From: an uncultured Prevotella sp.
Lineage (GTDB): Bacteria > Bacteroidota > Bacteroidia > Bacteroidales > Bacteroidaceae
Reading direction: 5' to 3'
Assembly (NCBI GenBank): GCA_944320305.1
Contig: CALUGW010000009.1
Location: 1-64,000 of the forward strand
Length of the DNA stretch: 64,000 nt
The notes under the pieces were generated by a model, which was not told where the DNA came from, ran no database searches, and was given only the letters and a program-made list of their open reading frames with translations. A program made the translations under genes and the position numbers. Shown in pieces: positions 8,144 to 16,349 of this stretch (within the stretch, counting starts at the first letter, position 1; each line of letters starts with the position of its first letter).

Positions 8144-8227
8144 AGTTTTGAATTTTGAGTTGTGAGTTAGGAGTTAGGAGTTGCGAATTAGGAGTTAGGA
8201 ATTATGAATTAGAAATTGTGAGTTGAG
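8144..8227. repeat. 7-nt tandem array, 12 units
   Basis: Twelve uninterrupted units with consensus ARTTNKG (AGTTTTG, AATTTTG, AGTTGTG, AGTTAGG, AGTTAGG and so on) begin 5 bases after the stop codon of the sulfatase gene. The period is exact while the units differ from one another. The array shares its purine-strand composition with the other arrays in this window. Confidence 0.8.
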
Positions 8228-8237
8228 ATCGGAAAAT

Positions 8238-8297
8238 AAGTATGGAGGGCAGAGAAAAACGGCCACATAAACCGTTTTTTCTCTGCCCTCCATACTT
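8238..8297. terminator. Bidirectional terminator between convergent genes
   Basis: Arms of about 25 bp (8238-8262 and 8272-8297, one extra T in the right arm) enclose a 9-nt loop. T-rich and A-rich ends allow termination of both the sulfatase gene (+) and the CoA-transferase gene (-). Confidence 0.85.
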
Positions 8298-8334
8298 TTA
8301 TACTGATTTCCGGCGGGCGTCTTCCGGCGCCGGC

Positions 8335-9840
8335 TCACTTCACATACTCGGCGAAGTCCGTCAGCCTCATGTCGCCCTTGCGGGCCAGAGTGTCGTGCAT
8401 GGCGAAGGCGGCCGTCAGGCAGTGGTGCGTGTGGCCGCCCGTGCCCAGCTTCAGATAGTCGCGCAGCAGCGGGCGGTAGTCGGGGTGGGCGCAGTTCTCT
8501 ATGATGCACTCGGCGCGCTGGCGCGGGCTCTTGCCCCTGAGGTCGGCCACGCCCTGCTCCGTGACGATCACGTTCACGTCGTGCTCCGAGTGGTCCTGGT
8601 GGCTCACCATGGGCACTATGGAGCTGATCAGTCCGCCCTTGGCCACCGACGGGCAGGTGAAGATGGATATGTAGGCGTTGCGCTCGAAGTCGCCCGAGCC
8701 GCCGATGCCGTTCATCATCTTGGTGCCGCTGATGTGCGTCGAGTTGGCGTTGCCGTAGATGTCAACCTCCAGTGCGGTGTTGATGGCTATCACCCCGAGG
8801 CGGCGTATCAGCTCCGGCGAGTTGGATATCTCGCTGGGCCGCAGCGTGAGGTGCTTCGAGAAGTAGTCGATGTTGTCATAGACGCGCTTGAGGCTCTCGT
8901 TGGTCACGGTGAGCGAGCAGGCCGAGGCGTCCTTCACCCGGCCCTCGAGCATCATCTCCACCACGGCGTCCTGCAGCACCTCGGTGAAGATGTTGAAGTC
9001 GGGCACGGCCTTGTCGTGGCTCAGCGCGGCCAGAATGGCGTTGGCCGTGGTGCCCACCCCGCTCTGCAGCGGCAGGAACGAGGGCGGGATGATGCCGCGC
9101 TTCATGTCCTGCATGAGGAAGGCGGCCACGTTGTGGCCTATCTGCGATGTCACGGGGTCCTCGTCCTTGAAGGCGCGCGCCTCGTCGGGAATGTCGCACT
9201 CCACCACTCCCACAATCTTGCTGGCGTCAATCTCGACGTAGGGCTTGCCTATGCGGTCGCTCACGCTCACCAGCGGTATGGGCTGGCGCAGCGGCGGGTC
9301 CTGCAGCTCGTAGACGTCGTGCAGCAGCTTGGCCCCCACGCTGTGGAAGGTGTTGTGCTCCAGAATGACGCGCTTGGCCAGCCTGGCGGCCGTGGGGCTG
9401 ATGCCCCCGGCCGACGTGAGGTAGGCGCGGCAGGTGGTCTCGCCCTCCTCTATGTCGCACACCTCGAGTATGGCCCAGTCCACCTCTCCCATGAAGCCGT
9501 AGCGCAGCTCCTGCGCCATCTGGCTCAGGTGTATGTCGTTGTAGGCTATCTCGCCCGCGTTGACGTGCGTGCGGAAGTCCTTGTTGGTGGTGTAGGGGGC
9601 GCGGTAGCGTATGGCGCGGGCGTTGGCCAGGTCGCCGTCGGTGCTCTGCCCGGTTGACGCCCCGGTGAACAGCCCCACCTGGAACTCGCGGCCCGCCGCG
9701 TGCTCTGCGGCGGCCAGCCGCGCCAGCTCCTTGGTTACGGCCTTGGCGGCGCCCGATGGTGTGAAGCCGCTCAGGGCTATGTTCTCGCCGTTCTTTATCA
9801 TTGCCGCGGCCTCGGCGGCAGTAAGTCGTGTGTATGCCAT
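8335..9840 (-). CDS. Acetyl-CoA hydrolase/transferase family protein (succinyl-CoA:acetate CoA-transferase type)
   Basis: A 501-residue cytosolic class I CoA-transferase. Recognisable parts are GFTPSGAAKAVTKELA near the N-terminus, the catalytic glutamate in NIFTEVLQDAVVEMM, GVGTTANAILAAL (CoA site) and GGSGDFERNAYISIF. Relatives such as Cat1, AarC and ScpC exchange CoA between succinate, acetate and propionate, which suits an anaerobe excreting those acids and fits the fumarate reductase at 42.8-46.3 kb. I chose the ATG at 9840 because a complete promoter lies at 9891-9921, which rules out the upstream ATG at 9954. Confidence 0.9.
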   Translation of the reverse strand: MAYTRLTAAEAAAMIKNGENIALSGFTPSGAAKAVTKELARLAAAEHAAGREFQVGLFTGASTGQSTDGDLANARAIRYRAPYTTNKDFRTHVNAGEIAYNDIHLSQMAQELRYGFMGEVDWAILEVCDIEEGETTCRAYLTSAGGISPTAARLAKRVILEHNTFHSVGAKLLHDVYELQDPPLRQPIPLVSVSDRIGKPYVEIDASKIVGVVECDIPDEARAFKDEDPVTSQIGHNVAAFLMQDMKRGIIPPSFLPLQSGVGTTANAILAALSHDKAVPDFNIFTEVLQDAVVEMMLEGRVKDASACSLTVTNESLKRVYDNIDYFSKHLTLRPSEISNSPELIRRLGVIAINTALEVDIYGNANSTHISGTKMMNGIGGSGDFERNAYISIFTCPSVAKGGLISSIVPMVSHQDHSEHDVNVIVTEQGVADLRGKSPRQRAECIIENCAHPDYRPLLRDYLKLGTGGHTHHCLTAAFAMHDTLARKGDMRLTDFAEYVK

Positions 9841-9890
9841 GTCTGTTTGGGTTTTAAAGATTAGTGCCGGGGCGTGCGCCGCAGGCGGTG

Positions 9891-9921
9891 CAAAGTTACT
9901 GAAAATCAGCTGTAAAGCAAA
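9891..9921 (-). promoter_or_regulatory. Promoter of the CoA-transferase gene
   Basis: Minus strand: TTTG (9918-9921), a 19-base spacer and TAACTTTG (9891-9898). This matches the Bacteroidetes consensus and fixes the translation start at 9840. Confidence 0.8.
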
Positions 9922-10032
9922 ACAAAAGCTGCTATTTGTGGCAAAATTCTTCATTTTTAGGCTTTCTGTTTGAATTTTTTTGCCTATCTTTGCCGCCGTT
10001 ATCTAATGTTTTATGTTATAAAGTTTTAAAGT

Positions 10033-10884
10033 ATGAAATTCATTTCAAGAATCATCCCGATGATGGCCGTCGCCCTGGGCGTGCTGGCCTTTGCCGCTTG
10101 CGGCGACGACGATCCGACGACTCCGCCTCCCGGAGACGACCTCAAACCGATGGCAGCCTACAGCGTGCAGGCCACTGCCGACCTGCTGGAGGTGGCCGAC
10201 GTGGTGGTGACCTACTACGACGCCAACGGCAACGCGCAGACCGAGACGATAACCACCACCGACGTGTGGCAGAAGAAGGTGAGCGTGACAGCCGGCAAGA
10301 ACGTGGGCTGCTCGGTGCGCGTGACTCCGGTGGCGCAGAACGCCGGCGGCGACAACGCCCCTATTGCGAAGTCAGGCGCGACATACGACCTGGGCCTCAG
10401 CTTCGGCCACGTGTTCTACGAGGTTGACGAGAACGGCGACATAAAGAATCTGAAAGGCAACGGCTTCAGCGCCGACGGCTCTGTGATTATGGACACAAAG
10501 AGCCACACCGTGGCCGCCGACAAGGTGAAGGCGCTTCTTGACAGCGGCGTGTTCAACGATAGCTGCTCGGCTGTCTACGTGCCCGGCGGCCAGGGCTTCA
10601 ACGACTCCGCTGTCAGCGAGAATCCGTCAGACAGCACCCTCGTGCCCGGCGACAGCACCCTCGTGCCCGATGTTGACGTGCCCAACGACAGCACGCTCAT
10701 GCCCGGCGACGAGGAGGCTCCCAACGACACGACATACCTTCCGAGCGACACGACATTCATTCCCGGCGGGGAGATTCCCGACGGGGGCGTGGTTGTGCCC
10801 GGCGAAGACGACGGGTACCAGGAGCCTGTGGACACCACCACATGGCTTCCCGGCGACAGCACGCGCGTCATCCGCCGCCGCTGA
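10033..10884 (+). CDS. Lipoprotein with repetitive acidic C-terminal tail
   Basis: A 283-residue lipoprotein of unknown function. The signal peptide ends in LAFAAC with C23 as lipidation site, followed by GDDDPTTPPPG, an Asp-rich start often seen on surface-exported Bacteroidetes lipoproteins. Residues 42-150 hold an all-beta-looking domain (LEVADVVVTYYDANGN). Residues 198-276 are low complexity, with repeats of the type DSTLVPGD, NDTTYLPSD and DTTTWLPGD, ending in basic RVIRRR. The next gene encodes a paralogue lacking this tail. TATCTTTG at 9985-9992 is the -7 element, and a strong terminator follows at 10914-10964. Confidence 0.75.
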   Translation: MKFISRIIPMMAVALGVLAFAACGDDDPTTPPPGDDLKPMAAYSVQATADLLEVADVVVTYYDANGNAQTETITTTDVWQKKVSVTAGKNVGCSVRVTPVAQNAGGDNAPIAKSGATYDLGLSFGHVFYEVDENGDIKNLKGNGFSADGSVIMDTKSHTVAADKVKALLDSGVFNDSCSAVYVPGGQGFNDSAVSENPSDSTLVPGDSTLVPDVDVPNDSTLMPGDEEAPNDTTYLPSDTTFIPGGEIPDGGVVVPGEDDGYQEPVDTTTWLPGDSTRVIRRR

Positions 10885-10913
10885 CGCCCCCTGACTGCGG
10901 CCCGCAGCCGCGG

Positions 10914-10964
10914 CAAGGCATACGGAAGACCGCACGGGGCGGTTCCGTATGCCTTGTTTTTTTT
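10914..10964 (+). terminator. Rho-independent terminator
   Basis: Perfect 14-bp arms, CAAGGCATACGGAA (10914-10927) and its complement (10943-10956), are followed by eight T. It ends the transcript of the first lipoprotein gene. Confidence 0.92.
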
Positions 10965-10974
10965 GCGCACACTG

Positions 10975-11006
10975 CTTGTGTAAGACAAAGATTTGTGTTA
11001 TTTTTG
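10975..11006 (+). promoter_or_regulatory. Promoter of the second lipoprotein gene
   Basis: CTTG (10975-10978), 20 bases and TATTTTTG (10999-11006) match the Bacteroidetes promoter apart from the first base of the -33 box. It lies right after the terminator of the preceding gene, so the two paralogues are transcribed separately. Confidence 0.6.
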
Positions 11007-11034
11007 CACCGCATTTAATATTAAAACGAACAAA

Positions 11035-11598
11035 ATGATGAAACTGATGTCAAGATTTTTCACAATGCTCGCGCTGCTGGCCTGCGCGGCAACATTCACC
11101 GCCTGCGGCGACGACGACCCCACAACCCCGCCTCCGGGCGGCGAGACCAAAACGCCTGTTGTTGAGTACGGCATCCAGGTGTCTGCCGATGCGCTGGAGG
11201 TGGCCGACGTGGTTGTTACCTACATGAACGTGGGAGGCGTGGAGCTTACCGACACGCTGAAGACCACCGACACATGGAAGCTGAAGTTCACGCCGACAAG
11301 CTCGCAGAAGGTGGGCTTCAAGGTCACGGCCACGGCAAAGGCCGGCATCGACACCCTGCTGACCAAAGACCGCTACACGTTCGGCTCGGCTTACACCTAT
11401 GTGACATATCAGGTCAAGTCCAACGGCGTGGTTGAGGAACTTATGGGAATGCCTTCACCAGGAGACACGAAGATGACAATAAAGGCAGACCAGGTGAAGG
11501 ACTATCTCAGCGGCAAGGCGGTGCACGTGTGCAAGTCGCGCTCGGCCAACTACGACAAGGAGCAGAACAAGTTCACCGACTGGGAGAACACTTATTGA
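11035..11598 (+). CDS. Lipoprotein, paralogue of the preceding gene
   Basis: A 187-residue lipoprotein (lipid cysteine C24 in TFTACGDDDPTTPPPGG). The N-terminal half is clearly homologous to the preceding gene product: identical CGDDDPTTPPPG, then EVADVVVTY in both. It lacks the acidic repeat tail and ends instead in KSRSANYDKEQNKFTDWENTY. Function is unknown; exposure on the cell surface or in the outer membrane is inferred from the lipobox and acidic +2 region. The start could be either of two adjacent ATGs (11035 or 11038); the upstream ATG at 10993 lies within the promoter region and is unlikely. Confidence 0.72.
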   Translation: MMKLMSRFFTMLALLACAATFTACGDDDPTTPPPGGETKTPVVEYGIQVSADALEVADVVVTYMNVGGVELTDTLKTTDTWKLKFTPTSSQKVGFKVTATAKAGIDTLLTKDRYTFGSAYTYVTYQVKSNGVVEELMGMPSPGDTKMTIKADQVKDYLSGKAVHVCKSRSANYDKEQNKFTDWENTY

Positions 11599-11624
11599 CT
11601 CCTCGCGGCGGGCGTAAAGACCAT

Positions 11625-11667
11625 GCGCGGGCGGATTTCCACGGCGGAATCCGCCCGCGCCGTTTTG
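11625..11667 (+). terminator. Rho-independent terminator
   Basis: The 13-bp arms GCGCGGGCGGATT (11625-11637) and complement (11648-11660) are followed by CGTTTTG. It lies 27 bases after the stop codon of the second lipoprotein gene. Confidence 0.8.
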
Positions 11668-11809
11668 TTGCGGCGCCATTTGCGGCCGCAATGAAGCGGC
11701 GGAGTGGGGGAGGCCCGGCGTTAACATCTTTAAGTTAAAAGACGCGCGGCGGCCTCAGCCGCGCAACCCTCAGGCTGCCAGCGCGTTGCGGCAGGAGCCA
11801 TTTTGACCT

Positions 11810-11897
11810 CCGATATAGGCCGTTTCGCAGCCCGAAACGGCCTATATCGCAACGCGAAATGGCCTGTATTGCAATGCGAAACGGCAGGTGTGTTAAA
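11810..11897. repeat. 22-nt palindromic array B (4 units)
   Basis: Units start at 11810, 11832, 11854 and 11876 with exact 22-nt spacing; the fourth is degenerate. Units 1 and 2 form an inverted repeat with 17-bp arms (11811-11827 and 11833-11849). The 558-bp gap 11599-12156 otherwise holds the terminator at 11625, a TTAAC-rich stretch near 11720, the TTAGTTGC motif at 11920-11941 and the -7 box of the TonB receptor gene at 12105-12112. I see no riboswitch in it. Confidence 0.85.
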
Positions 11898-11919
11898 AGA
11901 GGGTGGGGCAGGGCGGTTT

Positions 11920-11941
11920 TTAGTTGCGTATTTTTAATTAA
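11920..11941 (+). repeat. Motif TTAGTTGC.. next to array B
   Basis: TTAGTTGCGTATTTTTAATT follows array B at about the same distance as the motif at 5001-5022 follows array A, and both are preceded by a CAGGTRTGTTAAA-like sequence. Confidence 0.5.
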
Positions 11942-12156
11942 TGTCAGCAGCTTGCCAAGTTGCGCTCTCCGTTAAGAGGTGGCGAGCGAGACACGCCTTT
12001 CAGACATCTGAACATTCGTTGTAAGAATGACGGTTTGGAACCGGGGCGGTAATTTTGGTATCACTATCCGTAATGCGTCTTGACGGTTTACGGTTTTTTA
12101 TGGTTAATTTTGCAGCGCGAAAACAACGGAATGACAACAAAACACTTTTCAACACA

Positions 12157-14040
12157 ATGGCAAACAAGTTGATGATGGCGGCCCTGCTGGCCGCCGCAGT
12201 GGCGCCGGCGCGGGCCGCCGGAGCCGCCGACGAGGCCTCCGACAGCGTGGGGCTGGGCGAGGTGGTGGTGACGGGCACACGCGGCGCCACCGACATACGC
12301 CACCTGCCGCTGACGGTCTCGGTGGTGGGCAGGCAGAAGCTCACCGAGAACTACCGTGCGCAGGTGCTGCCCACCGTGGCCGAGCAGGTGCCGGGGCTGT
12401 TCGTCACGTCGCGCGGAGTGCTGGGCTACGGCGTGTCCACGGGCGCGGCCGGAGCCATCAGGGTGCGCGGCGTGGGCGGCGGGGCGTCTGTGCTGGTGCT
12501 CGTCGACGGCGTGCCGCAGTATGCCGGACTGATGGGCCATCCCATCCCCGACGCCTACCAGACCATGCTGGCCGACCGCGTGGAGGTGGTGCGCGGCCCG
12601 GCGTCGCTGCTCTACGGCTCCAACGCCATGGGCGGGGTGGTCAACATCGTGACCCGCCGCCTCACCGCCGACGGCTCCCGCACCACCGCCACGCTGCAGG
12701 GAGGCTCCTACGGCACCATTGAGGCCGGCGTGACCAACACCGCGCGCCGGGGCAGGGCGGAGAGCGTGCTGGGCTTCAACTACAGCCGCACCGACGGCCA
12801 CCGCCCCGACAGCAAGTTCAGCCAGTACTCAGGCTTTGCCAAGCTGGGCTACCGCATCAGCGACCGCTGGCGCGCCACGGGCGACGTGAGCCTGACGCAC
12901 TTCGAGGCCGAGAACCCCGGGGAGGTGCACTCGCCGCTCACCGACAACGACTCGCGCATCACCCGCGGCATGGCCTCGTTGGCGCTGGCCAACAAGTACC
13001 GCCGCACGGAGGGCGCCCTGCGCGTGTTCTACAACTGGGGCCACCACGAGATAAACGACGGCTACGGGCCCGGCGAGCAGCCCCAGGAGGCGCTCTATAT
13101 GCACGACGACCTGATGGGCGGCGTGTCGCTCTACCAGAGCCTGTCGCTCTTCAGCGGCAGCCGTGTGACGCTGGGCTTCGACTGGCAGCACTTCGGCGGC
13201 CGCGCCTGGAACGAGGACATGGTGACCAAGGCGGAGAGCGTGCTGGGCGACAAGCGGCAGGACGGGCTGGCGGGCTACGTGGAGCTGCGCCAGGACCTGT
13301 GGGCGTGGCTCACCGTTGACGCCGGCCTGCGCGTTGACAACCACTCGCAGGCGGGCACGGAGCTGGTGCCGCAGGGCGGGCTGACGTTCCGCCTGTCGCC
13401 CCGGGCCGACCTGAAGGCCATGGTGGCCAAGGGCTTCCGCAACCCCACAATCCGCGAGATGTACATGTTTCCGCCCGCCAACGACGGGCTGCGGCCCGAG
13501 CGCATGGTGAACTACGAGCTGGCCTACACCCACCGCCTGCTGCGCGACCGCCTGCGCCTGGGGGCCAACGTGTTCTATCTGAAGGCCGACAACATGATCG
13601 AGACGGTGCGCCAGGGCGGCCGCCCGAGCAACATAAACACCGGCCGCCTGGAGAACTGGGGCTTTGAGCTTGAGGCCGCCTGCGATGTGGCCACGGCGTT
13701 GAAGGTGAACGCCAACTACAGCTTCCTGAGCATGGACCGCCCGGTAGTAGCCGCGCCGGAGCACAAGCTCTATCTCGGCGCCAGCTGGACAGCGGGCCGC
13801 CTGGCCCTGGCCACGGGTCTGCAGTACATCGGCGGGCTCTACACCGCCACCGAGACCGCAGGCGGCGAGGACCGCACGGAGAGCTTCTGGCTGTGGAACC
13901 TCACCGCCTCATGCCGCGTGGCGCAGGGCCTCAAGGTGTTCGCCCGCGGCGAGAACCTGCTCGCCCAGAGCTACGAGGTGAACTACGGCTACCCCATGCC
14001 CCGCGCCACGGCCATGGCCGGGGTGGAGTGGGAGTTCTGA
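12157..14040 (+). CDS. TonB-dependent receptor
   Basis: A 627-residue outer-membrane active transporter. It has a signal peptide (ANKLMMAALLAAAVAPARAAGA), then a plug domain beginning VGLGEVVVTGTRGATDIRHLPLTVSVV and including LYGSNAMGGVVNIVT, then a 22-strand-type barrel ending in MAGVEWEF with the usual terminal aromatic residue. It lacks an N-terminal CarboxypepD_reg extension and has no SusD partner, so it resembles siderophore, vitamin or metal receptors more than glycan receptors. The substrate cannot be read from sequence. I chose the ATG at 12157 because TAATTTTG at 12105-12112 places the transcript start before it and the signal peptide begins there. Confidence 0.9.
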   Translation: MANKLMMAALLAAAVAPARAAGAADEASDSVGLGEVVVTGTRGATDIRHLPLTVSVVGRQKLTENYRAQVLPTVAEQVPGLFVTSRGVLGYGVSTGAAGAIRVRGVGGGASVLVLVDGVPQYAGLMGHPIPDAYQTMLADRVEVVRGPASLLYGSNAMGGVVNIVTRRLTADGSRTTATLQGGSYGTIEAGVTNTARRGRAESVLGFNYSRTDGHRPDSKFSQYSGFAKLGYRISDRWRATGDVSLTHFEAENPGEVHSPLTDNDSRITRGMASLALANKYRRTEGALRVFYNWGHHEINDGYGPGEQPQEALYMHDDLMGGVSLYQSLSLFSGSRVTLGFDWQHFGGRAWNEDMVTKAESVLGDKRQDGLAGYVELRQDLWAWLTVDAGLRVDNHSQAGTELVPQGGLTFRLSPRADLKAMVAKGFRNPTIREMYMFPPANDGLRPERMVNYELAYTHRLLRDRLRLGANVFYLKADNMIETVRQGGRPSNINTGRLENWGFELEAACDVATALKVNANYSFLSMDRPVVAAPEHKLYLGASWTAGRLALATGLQYIGGLYTATETAGGEDRTESFWLWNLTASCRVAQGLKVFARGENLLAQSYEVNYGYPMPRATAMAGVEWEF

Positions 14041-14074
14041 AGGAAAGGAGATTTTGTGAGGAGTTGAAGGAGTT

Positions 14075-14193
14075 AAGGAGTTAAGGAGTTGAAGAAGTTA
14101 AGGAGTTAAGACAATAGCTTTCGTGGATTGGGCTTTACACTTCCACCGGGCATACGTCTTAACTCCTTAACTTCTTCAACTCCTTAACTCCTT
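14075..14193. repeat. Long hairpin of 8-nt units (38-bp perfect stem)
   Basis: Left arm 14075-14112 and right arm 14156-14193 are perfectly complementary over 38 bp and consist of 8- and 9-nt units (AAGGAGTT type; extra units extend left to 14059). The 43-nt loop (14113-14155) is nearly the same as the loop of the hairpin at 62649-62762. It fills the space between the convergent TonB receptor and PAP2 genes and may act as a bidirectional terminator. Confidence 0.88.
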
Positions 14194-14200
14194 GTGAATT

Positions 14201-15166
14201 TTATTCCCTCACCCGTTTATACGCCGCGCTGAACACCGCGAAGAACACCGCGGCCGACACCCAGCCGGCCAGCACGTCGATGGCGTAGTGGGCGTAGATG
14301 TAGACCGTGGAGAGGCAGAGCAGCGCGTACAGCGGAGCGAGAACGAGCAGCAGGCGGCGCGCGCCGGTCCGCCAGAGCAGCAGCAGCAGAATGGTGCTGA
14401 TGCCCACGTGGCTGCTGGGGAATGCCGCCGTGGGCCGCTCGCCCGCCGCGTGGGCGTCGGCCACCATGCCGTAGAACAGCCCGTCCTTGTAGCCGGGGCT
14501 TTCGAGCGCCTCGCTGTGGGTGGCGAAGTAGTCGCCAACGTCGGGGAACACGCCGCGCGCTATGTCGTCAAGCCCCACGGCGTTGTAGTAATACTGCGGC
14601 CCGGTGACGGGCAGCGCTATGTAGATAATGTAGTAGGTGAAGAACGAGGCGAGTATCACGAACGAGGCCCGCCCGAACTCCTTGTAGCGGCAGAGGAAGA
14701 AGAACACCGTCACCACCAGTATCATGGGGAAGTAGGAGGCGTAGCCCAGGTCCATCAGCTCGCTGAACACGGGGCCTGGCAGCGCCTTGCAGAAGAGCAG
14801 CGCGGGCTGGCAGCCGAAGAGCTGCTGCTCCCACGTGGCGAAGAGGTGGTCGAGGTTTGGGAACATACGGTTGAACTCGTAGGTGTCGGGATACCACCAC
14901 GACAGCAGCGACATCTGCGCCGCCACGCGGGCGAAGAGCGTCAGGCGGCACGGCGCCATGCGGTAGACGGCCCACAGCGCGGCCGTGATGGCGGCCACGC
15001 GCAGCCTGCCCCAGAGCATGGACTCGGGGTTGTGGAGCTTCGTGTAGGTGAAAAGCATGAGCACAAGCGTCAGCGCCATATAGGCCACCATGACCCACTC
15101 GGCCGCCAGGAGGCCCTTCTTCGGCTTCTTGTCGAGGGTGAATATCTTGCTGATTTCGAACTTCAT
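14201..15166 (-). CDS. Phosphatase PAP2 family membrane protein (AUR1/IPC-synthase-like)
   Basis: A 321-residue inner-membrane protein with about six helices. PAP2 active-site motifs are TAAFPSSHVG (motif 2, with the catalytic histidine) and YIYAHYAIDVLAG (motif 3). The layout, with a long N-terminal helix region and a WWYPDTYEFNRMFPNLD loop, resembles the AUR1 or inositol-phosphorylceramide-synthase branch more than undecaprenyl-pyrophosphatases. Removal or transfer of a lipid phosphate group is likely; Bacteroidales make sphingolipids, so a role there is possible but inferred. A 9-nt repeat array begins 10 bases before its ATG and must be in its leader if it is cotranscribed with the upstream epimerase gene. 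Confidence 0.82.
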   Translation of the reverse strand: MKFEISKIFTLDKKPKKGLLAAEWVMVAYMALTLVLMLFTYTKLHNPESMLWGRLRVAAITAALWAVYRMAPCRLTLFARVAAQMSLLSWWYPDTYEFNRMFPNLDHLFATWEQQLFGCQPALLFCKALPGPVFSELMDLGYASYFPMILVVTVFFFLCRYKEFGRASFVILASFFTYYIIYIALPVTGPQYYYNAVGLDDIARGVFPDVGDYFATHSEALESPGYKDGLFYGMVADAHAAGERPTAAFPSSHVGISTILLLLLWRTGARRLLLVLAPLYALLCLSTVYIYAHYAIDVLAGWVSAAVFFAVFSAAYKRVRE

Positions 15167-15176
15167 ATTGTGATGT

Positions 15177-15254
15177 GGCTTATGGGGCTTCTATGGCTTA
15201 TTGGCCTATAGGTCTTATAGGACTTATGGGCCGCATAGGAGCCACATAAGCATA
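15177..15254. repeat. 9-nt tandem array
   Basis: Units such as GGCTTATGG, GGCTTCTAT, GGCTTATTG, GTCTTATAG and GACTTATGG repeat with a 9-nt period (one unit of 8), bounded by GTGGCT and AGCCAC. The same unit type (GNCTTATAR) flanks the four-helix-bundle gene at 34655-35230 and occurs at 49006-49041. Confidence 0.7.
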
Positions 15255-15289
15255 TTTTCTTAATTCTTAATTTTTAACTTTTAATTTCT
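15255..15289. repeat. 7-nt tandem array at the 3' end of the epimerase gene
   Basis: On the minus strand the stop codon TGA (15290-15292) is followed within 2 bases by AAATTAA AAGTTAA AAATTAA GAATTAA, four exact 7-nt units. It abuts the 9-nt array on its other side. Confidence 0.65.
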
Positions 15290-16282
15290 TCATATCCACC
15301 CGTTGTCCTTATACCATCTCACGGTCTCGCGCACGCCGCGGGCCAGTCCGTACTGCGGGCTGTAGCCCAGCTCGGAGCGCGCAGGGGCGGTGTCGCACCG
15401 CCAGTTGCGCTGCCGCATTATGCGGTACTTGTCGCCGTTGAGGGCTATGGGGCGGCCTGTGACGCGGCCCACGGCCCCGCCGCAGGCCGAGACGAGGCGC
15501 AGGAGCCACAGCGGCGCCTTGACGCGGAGCACCCAGGGGTGGCCCAGCTCGGCTATTATCAGGTCGCTGAAGGTGCGCGAGCTGTACTCGCCGCCGTCGG
15601 TGAGGAAGTACTTGCGGCCCGTCCTGCCGCGCTCCAGAGCCAGGAAGACGGCCTGCACCACGTCCTTCACGTAGACGAAGGTGAGCGTCTGGGGGCTGAA
15701 GCCCACGGCGAAGTCGGTGTGGCTCTTGATGCTCCGCACCATCATGAAGTAGTCGCGCTCGCGCGGCCCGTACACTCCGGTGGGGCGCAGCGTCACCGCC
15801 GGGAAGCCGTCGAGGCTGTCCAAGTGGCGCTCGGCCTCCAGCTTGCTCAGCCCGTAGGCCGTGTCGGGGCGCGGGGTGTCGCTTTCCGTTATGTCGCTGT
15901 GGGGCCGCCGCTCGCGCACGGGCCCCATCACGCTCAGGCTGCTGACGAAGACGAAGCGGCGCAGCGGCACGCGCAGCTCGGCCAGCGCGTCGGCCAGATT
16001 GGCCGTGCCGAGGGTGTTGGTCTTGAAGAAGTCGTCGCGGTGCAGGCATTTGGTGGCTCCGGCGGCGTGCACCACGTAGTCGAAGCGGCGTCCGCCGAGC
16101 TGGCGCTTGAGCCTCTCCTTGTCGGCGAGGTCAAGCTCGATGAAGTTTATGCGCGGGTCGGCCAGGTACTTGCGGCTGCTCGTGGGGCGCACGGCGGCCC
16201 ACACGTCCATGCCCCTCGCGAGGGCTTCCTCAACGATGAAGCTGCCGATGAAGCCCGAGGCTCCGGTAACGAGAATGTTCAT
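15290..16282 (-). CDS. NAD-dependent epimerase/dehydratase (extended SDR)
   Basis: A 330-residue Rossmann-fold oxidoreductase. The coenzyme motif is TGASGFIGSF at the N-terminus (TGxxGxxG); the catalytic residues are the serine in FVSSLSVMG and YGLSK (YxxxK); GVYGPRE and LTFVYVKDVV are typical of extended SDRs of the 3-beta-HSD/epimerase type. The substrate is unknown: sugar nucleotides, sterol-like compounds or long-chain lipid ketones are all used by this superfamily. It lies between a cation-efflux gene and a PAP2-type lipid enzyme on the same strand, so a lipid role is plausible but only inferred from context. Confidence 0.83.
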   Translation of the reverse strand: MNILVTGASGFIGSFIVEEALARGMDVWAAVRPTSSRKYLADPRINFIELDLADKERLKRQLGGRRFDYVVHAAGATKCLHRDDFFKTNTLGTANLADALAELRVPLRRFVFVSSLSVMGPVRERRPHSDITESDTPRPDTAYGLSKLEAERHLDSLDGFPAVTLRPTGVYGPRERDYFMMVRSIKSHTDFAVGFSPQTLTFVYVKDVVQAVFLALERGRTGRKYFLTDGGEYSSRTFSDLIIAELGHPWVLRVKAPLWLLRLVSACGGAVGRVTGRPIALNGDKYRIMRQRNWRCDTAPARSELGYSPQYGLARGVRETVRWYKDNGWI

Positions 16283-16349
16283 AAGCTTGTGTGTTGCTGT
16301 GTTGTTGGGGTGTTGTGGAGTGTGCGCTCCGCGCCTCTGCCGGCCCGGC

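Noticed and set aside
11599-12156. Cobalamin or other riboswitch before the TonB-dependent receptor gene
   Set aside because: No recognisable riboswitch core is present between the promoter and ATG; the leader is only about 40 bases.
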